A DNA stretch of 64,000 nucleotides from an uncultured Oscillospiraceae bacterium (GTDB taxonomy: Bacteria; Bacillota; Clostridia; Oscillospirales; Oscillospiraceae), in assembly GCA_910587645.1 (NCBI GenBank), contig CAJUNA010000033.1:18936-82935 (forward strand), read 5' to 3'. Both the position numbers and the translations under genes were made by a program. Shown here in pieces: positions 58,735 to 64,000 of the stretch (positions are counted from its first letter, which is position 1; each line of letters starts with the position of its first letter). Under the pieces are notes generated by a model. It saw only the letters and a program-made list of their open reading frames with translations. It was not told where the DNA came from and made no database searches.

Positions 58735-58762
58735 AAAAGTTGCTGTAAAAACAGCAACTTTT
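58735..58762 (+). terminator. Second hairpin upstream of carA
   Basis: AAAAGTTGCTG/CAGCAACTTTT with loop TAAAAA, followed by a T-rich stretch. Confidence 0.5.
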
Positions 58763-58815
58763 AGAAAAATTTTTCCTACTCCCCCCTTTCGTTTTCCCCC
58801 TCCGGGGGACGGGGC

Positions 58816-58841
58816 CTACTTTTTCCGTAAGGAAAAAGTAG
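58816..58841. repeat. Dispersed CTTTTT/AAAAAG palindrome, copy 4
   Basis: Eleven-base arms CTACTTTTTCC/GGAAAAAGTAG with loop GTAA, followed by CAAAAAC as in copy 1. Confidence 0.6.
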
Positions 58842-58851
58842 CAAAAACTTA

Positions 58852-58877
58852 CTTAAGGGGGGCTAGCCCCCCTTAAG
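58852..58877. repeat. Perfect 26-base palindrome
   Basis: CTTAAGGGGGGCT directly joined to its reverse complement AGCCCCCCTTAAG with no loop. Eleven bases after palindrome copy 4. Too tight for a good RNA hairpin; possibly a recombination or protein site. Confidence 0.6.
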
Positions 58878-59222
58878 GATCCCTCCTGAAGTCTTTGTTT
58901 ATTTTTACCTTTTGGTATGCTGCTGGTGTTCTAGTGACAGTGCGTGGACTTCGTGTGCCAGTCTTTTGCGTCTACCCACAGGTATTTTGTGGGTGCCTAC
59001 CTTTTTTGCTTGGGATACTCCCGGCGTGTGTGCGAGGAACAATCCCACGTGCCGCGTTTCACGCGGCAACCAGCACTTTCGATAGAACCGTGCGCAGAAG
59101 CAAGCACCGGCATCGGCCCAATGCGCCGGAGATAGAGCAACAAGGCTAAAAGTCGTAGCGAAGAATAAACACCCCCGTAATAAATGAGGGATTTTTAAAC
59201 CGTAGGTTTAAATGATTTTTTG

Positions 59223-59250
59223 GTTACTTTTTGTTCACACAAAAAGTAAC
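59223..59250. repeat. Dispersed CTTTTT/AAAAAG palindrome, copy 5
   Basis: Twelve-base arms GTTACTTTTTGT/ACAAAAAGTAAC with loop TCAC, 54 bases before carA. Confidence 0.6.
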
Positions 59251-59303
59251 TCCGGCCCCGGGGCCGCGAATAGATAACACTAAAATAGGAGGAAAACGCG
59301 GAA

Positions 59304-60404
59304 ATGATTCGAAACTATGATGGGAAATTAATCCTCCCCGATGGCAGCGAATATTGGGGCTGCCGCTTCGGGGCGAAAAAAGAGGACGCCGTCTGCGAAC
59401 TGGTGTTTAATACCTCCATGGTAGGGTACCAGGAGATTGTCTCCGATCCCTCCTATACTGGCCAGCTCGTGGTTATGACTTACCCGATTATCGGGAATTA
59501 TGGCGTTACCGATGAGGATTATGAAACCAAAATCCCTACCATCGGCGGGCTGGTGGTTCGGGAATATAATGATATCCCCAGCAACTTCCGCTATACAAAG
59601 ACGCTCTCCGAAATCTTGGAGGACTATAATATCCCCGCAATCGAAGGGGTCGATACCAGGAAGCTGACCCGCGCTATTCGGGACGAGGGAAGCTGCAAGG
59701 CGCTGCTGACCGGGCTGGATACGCCGGGGGAAGAAGCCCTCGAGAGGCTCAAGGCCGCTGTGCTGCCCAGGGATCAGGTCAGGCAGGTGAGCTGTAAAAA
59801 ACGCTGGTATGCCAGGACCTCCAACCACCGCTATACCGTTGTGGCCGTGGACTGCGGGATGAAGCTGAATATCGTCCGGTCCTTGAACCAAAGGGGATGC
59901 AACGTTACCGTCGTGCCCTACGACACCCCCGCGCAGGTCATTATGGATATGGAGCCGGACGGCGTGTTCCTCTCCAATGGGCCGGGGGATCCGGAGGACG
60001 TGGGGCCTGTCATTGGCCTCGTACGGCAGCTTCGGGGGAAATTCCCCATGTTCGGGATTTGCCTGGGGCATCAGATGATCGCGCTCGCCTATGGCGGACG
60101 TACCTATAAGCTGAAATTCGGCCACCGGGGCGGGAACCATCCGGTTAAAAACCTTGCCACCGGAAAGTTGGAAATTACCAGCCAGAACCACTCCTTCGCC
60201 GTGGACGCCGCCTCCTTGGCCGGTACCGGGCTGGAGGCGACCCATATCAACCTGCTGGACAATACGGTCGAAGGGCTGGCCTGCAAGAAAGACCGGGTGT
60301 TTTCCGTGCAGTACCATCCGGAAAGCGCGCCAGGGCCGCAGGACAGCGGGTATCTCTTTGACCAGTTTATCCATATGATGGAGGAGGGGAAACACCATGC
60401 CTAA
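59304..60404 (+). CDS. carA: Carbamoyl-phosphate synthase small subunit
   Basis: A 366-residue glutaminase subunit that feeds ammonia to CarB for pyrimidine and arginine synthesis. The N-terminal domain (about 1-165) has ELVFNTSMVGYQEIVSDPSY; the class I glutaminase has the nucleophile Cys in FGICLGHQMIALA, with SNGPGDPED and the catalytic His-Glu in VQYHPESAPG. AGGAGG sets the start. It overlaps carB by eight bases. No PyrR-binding loop was seen in the leader. Confidence 0.95.
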   Translation: MIRNYDGKLILPDGSEYWGCRFGAKKEDAVCELVFNTSMVGYQEIVSDPSYTGQLVVMTYPIIGNYGVTDEDYETKIPTIGGLVVREYNDIPSNFRYTKTLSEILEDYNIPAIEGVDTRKLTRAIRDEGSCKALLTGLDTPGEEALERLKAAVLPRDQVRQVSCKKRWYARTSNHRYTVVAVDCGMKLNIVRSLNQRGCNVTVVPYDTPAQVIMDMEPDGVFLSNGPGDPEDVGPVIGLVRQLRGKFPMFGICLGHQMIALAYGGRTYKLKFGHRGGNHPVKNLATGKLEITSQNHSFAVDAASLAGTGLEATHINLLDNTVEGLACKKDRVFSVQYHPESAPGPQDSGYLFDQFIHMMEEGKHHA

Positions 60405-63400
60405 ACGGATGGATTTACACAAAATTTTGGTGATCGGCTCCGGCCCTATCGTGATCGGCCAGGCCGCCGAGTTCGACTACGCCGGGACCCAGGCCTGCCT
60501 CGCCCTCCGGGAAGAGGGATATGAGGTGGTGCTGGCAAATTCCAATCCCGCCACCATTATGACCGATACGGCGATTGCGGATAAGGTCTATATGGAGCCG
60601 CTGACTGTGGAGTACCTGGCGAAAATCCTGCGGTTTGAACGGCCGGACGCCCTCGTGCCGGGAATCGGCGGGCAGACTGGGCTGAATTTGGCCATGGAAT
60701 TGCACAGGCAGGGAATCTTGGATGAGTGCGGCGTGGAATTGCTCGGCACCAGCTATGAGAGCATCCAGAAAGCGGAGGACCGGGAGCTGTTCAAAGACCT
60801 CTGCCTGGGGCTGGGCGAGCCGGTGGTGCCATCGGAAATTACCCGTTCGGTGGACGAGGCCCTTAAGGCCGCTGGGGAAATCGGGTATCCCGTGATTTTG
60901 CGGCCTGCCTTTACCCTGGGCGGCACTGGGGGCGGGTTCGCGGGGAATGAAGCCGAGCTGCGGGAGATGATGAAGCACGCCCTCGAGCTGTCCCCCGTAC
61001 ACCAGGTCTTGCTTGAGAAAAGCATTAAGGGGTACAAGGAAATTGAATATGAGGTCATGCGGGACGCCAACGATACCGCTATCACCATCTGCAATATGGA
61101 GAATATCGACCCTGTGGGCATCCATACCGGCGATTCTATCGTCGTGGCGCCCAGCCAGACCTTGACGAACAAGGAGTACCATCTGCTGCGGGACAGCGCG
61201 CTGCGGCTTATCCGGGCGCTGAAAATCGAGGGCGGGTGCAATGTGCAGTTCGCCCTGGATCCCCAGTCCTTCCAGTATTATGTCATCGAGGTCAATCCCA
61301 GGGTGTCCAGGTCCTCCGCCCTGGCCAGCAAGGCCAGCGGCTACCCCATCGCGCGGGTGTCCGCGAAAATCTCCGTGGGGATGCACTTGGATGAAATCCG
61401 GATCGCAAACACGCCCGCCTGCTTTGAGCCGGCGTTGGACTATGTGGTGACGAAAATGCCGCGGTTCCCCTTTGATAAGTTCGGATCCGCCAGCAACCAG
61501 CTCTCTACCCAGATGAAGGCCACCGGCGAGGTCATGGCCGTGGGGCGGACCTTGCAGGAGAGCATCCTGAAAGCCGTGCGGTCCCTGGAGGGCGGCGTGA
61601 GCCATATTTACATGGAGAAGTTTAACGACTTCGCCGACAAGGAATTGCTGGACTATATCCGGCTGGGTACCGATGACCGCATCTTCGCGATCGCGGAGCT
61701 GATGAGCCGGGGAACCGACTTGGGGCAGATTTGTACCGCTACCCAGATTGATATGCTGTTCTTGGATAAAATCAGCAATATCGTACACTATGAGAGCGAA
61801 ATCAAAGCCCGGCCCTGGGATCCAGACATGCTGCGCAGGGCGAAGCGGCGGGGGTTCTCCGACAAGGCTGTGGCGTGGCTGTGGAACTGCTCTGAGCGGG
61901 AGGTTTTTGATAAGCGGAAGGAATTGGGGATTTTCCCCGTCTATAAAATGATTGATACCTGCGCGGGGGAGTTTGACAGCTATGTACCCTACTTTTACTC
62001 TACTTATGAGGAGGAAAATGAGTCCATCGTCTCCCCCCATAAGAAGATTATCGTGCTGGGTTCCGGGCCAATCCGGATCGGGCAGGGCGTGGAGTTTGAT
62101 TACTCTACCGTCCACGCTGTGCAGACCATTAAAAAGAGCGGGTATGACGCGATTATTATTAACAATAACCCGGAAACTGTGTCTACTGACTACACTTGCA
62201 GCGATAAGCTCTACTTCGAGCCGCTGACGGTAGAGGATGTAATGAATGTTGTGGAGCTGGAAAAGCCTGTGGGGGTGATTGCTTCCCTGGGCGGGCAGAC
62301 CGCCATCAATCTGGCCCAGCCCCTCCGGGACCATGGGGTCAAAATTATCGGTACGGACTGCGGCGCTATTGAGCGGGCGGAAGACCGGAAAATCTTTGAG
62401 CAGGTGCTGTGCGGCTTGGATATCCCCCAGCCCAAGGGCGAAGCCGTTACCAATTTGGAGGACGGCGTCCGGGCCGCCCGGGAAATCGGCTACCCGGTGC
62501 TGGTGCGGCCCTCCTTCGTGCTGGGCGGCAGGGCAATGGAGATCGTCGCCAATGAGGATATGCTGCGGCGCTACCTGAAAACCGCCGTGGAGGTGGACGA
62601 GTCCAAGCCCGTGCTGGTGGATAAGTATATTATCGGCAAGGAAGTGGAGGTAGACGCCATCTGCGATGGCACGGATGTGTTCGTGCCGGGGATCATGGAA
62701 TTGGTGGAGCGGACGGGCGTACACTCCGGGGACTCCGTCAGCGTGTATCCCGCCTTTTCAATCTCCCAGGATGTGAAGGAGGTCATCCTGGATTATACCA
62801 GGAAGCTGGGGCTGGGAATCGGCATCGTTGGGCTGTACAATATCCAATTTATCGTGGACCGGGAGGAAAAGGTATTTATTATCGAGGTCAATCCCAGGTC
62901 CTCCAGGACGGTGCCCTTCCTGTCCAAAGCTACGGGGTACTCCCTGGCGGATATCGCCACAAAGGTGATCCTGGGCGAGAGCCTGCGGGAACAGGGCATC
63001 CACGCGCTTTACCCGCCGGAGAAAAAACGGTGGTACTGCAAGGTCCCCGTGTTCTCCTTCAGCAAGCTCAGCGGGCTGGACGCCTACCTCTCGCCGGAAA
63101 TGAAGTCCACCGGGGAAGCAATCGGGTATGACGACCGGCTGCCCTACGCCCTCTACAAGGCCATGCAGGCGGCGGGGATGAATTTGCAGGACCATGGCAC
63201 CGTGCTGCTGTCGATCAGCCAGGAGGACTTGGAAGAAGCCCTGCCCCTGGTAAGGCGGTTCTACCGGCTGGGGTTCAATATCGAGGCGACTACCGGTACC
63301 GCGCAGTTTTTGAAAGAGCAGGGCATCCGGACACGGATGAAGAAAGACTACACCGAGGACCCCTCCGACATCACTGCCGCCATGCGGGGCGGGAAGGTGG

Positions 63401-63576
63401 CCTACCTGGTCAATACCAGAGACCCGAACTCTGTGGCGCACATCAACGCAGGCAGGGAAATGCGCCAGCTCGCTATCGAAAACAGCGTGACTACCTTTAC
63501 CTCCCTCGATACCGTGAGCGCACTGCTGGACGTGCTGGAAGCGATCTCCAGCCATATCTCTACAATCGACGCATGA
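60397..63576 (+). CDS. carB: Carbamoyl-phosphate synthase large subunit
   Basis: A 1059-residue enzyme with two ATP-grasp halves. The first half begins HKILVIGSGPIVIGQAAEFD with ILRPAFTLGGTGGGF; the second begins KIIVLGSGPIRIGQGVEFDY with LVRPSFVLGGRAMEI. A C-terminal allosteric MGS-like domain (about 930-1059) ends the chain. Length is typical. The start at 60397 follows GGAGGGG; an in-frame ATG four codons later is an alternative. Effector control by UMP or ornithine cannot be judged. Confidence 0.96.
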   Translation: MPKRMDLHKILVIGSGPIVIGQAAEFDYAGTQACLALREEGYEVVLANSNPATIMTDTAIADKVYMEPLTVEYLAKILRFERPDALVPGIGGQTGLNLAMELHRQGILDECGVELLGTSYESIQKAEDRELFKDLCLGLGEPVVPSEITRSVDEALKAAGEIGYPVILRPAFTLGGTGGGFAGNEAELREMMKHALELSPVHQVLLEKSIKGYKEIEYEVMRDANDTAITICNMENIDPVGIHTGDSIVVAPSQTLTNKEYHLLRDSALRLIRALKIEGGCNVQFALDPQSFQYYVIEVNPRVSRSSALASKASGYPIARVSAKISVGMHLDEIRIANTPACFEPALDYVVTKMPRFPFDKFGSASNQLSTQMKATGEVMAVGRTLQESILKAVRSLEGGVSHIYMEKFNDFADKELLDYIRLGTDDRIFAIAELMSRGTDLGQICTATQIDMLFLDKISNIVHYESEIKARPWDPDMLRRAKRRGFSDKAVAWLWNCSEREVFDKRKELGIFPVYKMIDTCAGEFDSYVPYFYSTYEEENESIVSPHKKIIVLGSGPIRIGQGVEFDYSTVHAVQTIKKSGYDAIIINNNPETVSTDYTCSDKLYFEPLTVEDVMNVVELEKPVGVIASLGGQTAINLAQPLRDHGVKIIGTDCGAIERAEDRKIFEQVLCGLDIPQPKGEAVTNLEDGVRAAREIGYPVLVRPSFVLGGRAMEIVANEDMLRRYLKTAVEVDESKPVLVDKYIIGKEVEVDAICDGTDVFVPGIMELVERTGVHSGDSVSVYPAFSISQDVKEVILDYTRKLGLGIGIVGLYNIQFIVDREEKVFIIEVNPRSSRTVPFLSKATGYSLADIATKVILGESLREQGIHALYPPEKKRWYCKVPVFSFSKLSGLDAYLSPEMKSTGEAIGYDDRLPYALYKAMQAAGMNLQDHGTVLLSISQEDLEEALPLVRRFYRLGFNIEATTGTAQFLKEQGIRTRMKKDYTEDPSDITAAMRGGKVAYLVNTRDPNSVAHINAGREMRQLAIENSVTTFTSLDTVSALLDVLEAISSHISTIDA

Positions 63577-63692
63577 CGGCAGGCTTTGCAAAAGATTTTA
63601 GACTTTTGTAACATCCTGTGCTGGTTTTGTTAACATCCTTCGGGTATTCTTATACTTGCAAGTGACAAAACTTCTTTTTCATCTGATCCTCC

Positions 63693-63744
63693 AAACCATA
63701 GATAAACCCCGGAAGCGTTAGCTTCCGGGGTTTATCTATGGTTT
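63693..63744. repeat. Perfect 24-base inverted repeat
   Basis: Arms starting AAACCATAGATAAACCCC (63693-63716) and ending GGGGTTTATCTATGGTTT (63721-63744) with loop GTTA. Stem length far exceeds normal terminators, and no T run follows on the plus strand. Confidence 0.75.
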
Positions 63745-63775
63745 GAGTGAGTGGGAAGATATGCAGAAATTGAGT

Positions 63776-63898
63776 GTTAAAAATATTTCGCAAAGGCGCA
63801 AAGTCATTCTCGCCCTGTGCGCTGTCAACGCCGTCATTGATTGCAATGAAACGGACGCCGTTCTGTGGGAAAATCATTTCACTGATATGGACAAGACC
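63776..63898 (-). pseudogene. Remnant of a large serine recombinase
   Basis: About 41 codons encode GLVHISEMIFPQNGVRFIA, INDGVDSAQGEN and DFAPLRNIFN, a hallmark stretch of the catalytic domain of transposon-type serine site-specific recombinases (Tn4451/TnpX-like), where FP-x-x-G-V-R-F/Y-I-A-I-N-D-x-V-D-S is conserved. The expected continuation (E-W-Y/F-A-x-D) is missing and the upstream catalytic Ser region is absent. It is a decayed piece of a mobile element, bounded by inverted repeats on both sides. Confidence 0.75.
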
Positions 63899-63927
63899 AC
63901 AAAATAATGCGGAGTTGCTGACAATAA

Positions 63928-63965
63928 ACCAAAAGCTGGAAGGCAAGCCCCTTCCAGCTTTTGGT
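63928..63965. repeat. 16-base inverted repeat beside the recombinase remnant
   Basis: Arms ACCAAAAGCTGGAAGG (63928-63943) and CCTTCCAGCTTTTGGT (63950-63965) with a six-base loop; could also act as a terminator. Confidence 0.65.
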
Positions 63966-64000
63966 ATCTTAGAACCTATCCCCTTCCAAATAATTTGCCG

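Larger units (their letters stand above)
58127..59303. other. 1.18-kb divergent region between the purine operon and carAB
   Basis: No sizeable protein gene is convincing. On the minus strand it carries the ZTP riboswitch and its terminator. On the plus strand it carries a promoter, a 17-codon open frame with terminator, a second terminator, two CTTTTT/AAAAAG palindromes, a 26-base perfect palindrome, and further hairpins such as TGCCGCG/CGCGGCA near 59.05 kb. Several parts look like repeat-derived DNA. Confidence 0.6.
63577..64000. other. 424-base terminal region without intact genes
   Basis: After carB it holds a 24-base perfect inverted repeat, a serine-recombinase fragment, and a 16-base inverted repeat near the window end. 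The first hairpin may terminate carAB although no T run follows. Nothing else is supported. Confidence 0.55.

Noticed and set aside
58895..59149. An 84-codon frame upstream of carA
   Set aside because: No ribosome site and a product of mixed low-complexity segments; the region is full of palindromes and looks repeat-derived.
59150..59303. PyrR-binding attenuator or T-box before carA
   Set aside because: I found neither the conserved PyrR loop nor a T-box sequence followed by a terminator in the carA leader.
60415..62724. A 769-codon open frame on the minus strand
   Set aside because: Antisense to carB with a composition-driven product and no family resemblance.

Overview
The window looks like chromosome of a GC-rich, anaerobic, spore-forming gut Firmicute, most plausibly of the Oscillospiraceae. 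The evidence is a SpoIIE phosphatase, a Clostridia-type one-chain PurL, a split AICAR transformylase plus PurO-type IMP cyclohydrolase, tyrosine phenol-lyase, and strong Shine-Dalgarno sites with sigma-A promoters. This placement is inferred from gene content only. I found no rRNA, tRNA, CRISPR array or intact mobile element.

Layout. 0-1.7 kb: an AT-rich membrane protein and three small conserved-type proteins of unknown function. 1.7-6.2 kb (minus): moaA, a MoeA-like protein with a Cys-rich tail, and modABC, a molybdate/molybdenum-cofactor operon. 6.4-8.2 kb: a GH3 NagZ-like enzyme and a Bcp peroxiredoxin. 8.2-13.6 kb (minus): fumarase, an OmpR-type two-component pair, an unknown anchored protein and a VanY-type peptidase. 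13.7-18.8 kb (minus): lipid kinase, PHP phosphatase, DUF1015 protein, and an ApgM-GNAT fusion. 19-21.1 kb: SpoIIE and a SnoaL-like protein. 21.2-28.2 kb (minus): a membrane/cytosolic protein whose front end lies behind an A-AAA-AAG slippery run, then the F-type ATP synthase operon. 28.4-33.8 kb: tyrosine phenol-lyase, a ferritin-like helical protein, LytTR/DUF3021, and PTS EI and HPr. 34.5-44.2 kb: a sugar locus behind a perfect consensus promoter with three related palindromes (CUT1 ABC transporter, GH29, beta-propeller protein, UlaG lactonase, PfkB kinase, UlaE epimerase, convergent DeoR regulator). 44.3-58.3 kb (minus): an eleven-gene purine operon preceded by a ZTP riboswitch. 58.4-59.3 kb: a structured non-coding region. 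59.3-63.6 kb: carAB. 63.6-64 kb: a serine-recombinase relic between two palindromes.

Most noteworthy points. (1) The ATP synthase operon has no atpH. Instead, the C-terminal domain of delta is fused to the front of alpha, with a possible internal ribosome site at the junction, and the c subunit carries a signal-peptide-like extension. (2) The sugar locus joins an ABC importer and an intracellular GH29 hydrolase to ascorbate-pathway enzymes (UlaG, UlaE) and a PfkB kinase, with no PTS; its substrate is not evident. (3) The PurF homologue of the purine operon lacks the N-terminal catalytic cysteine. (4) Several structured non-coding elements have no assigned gene.
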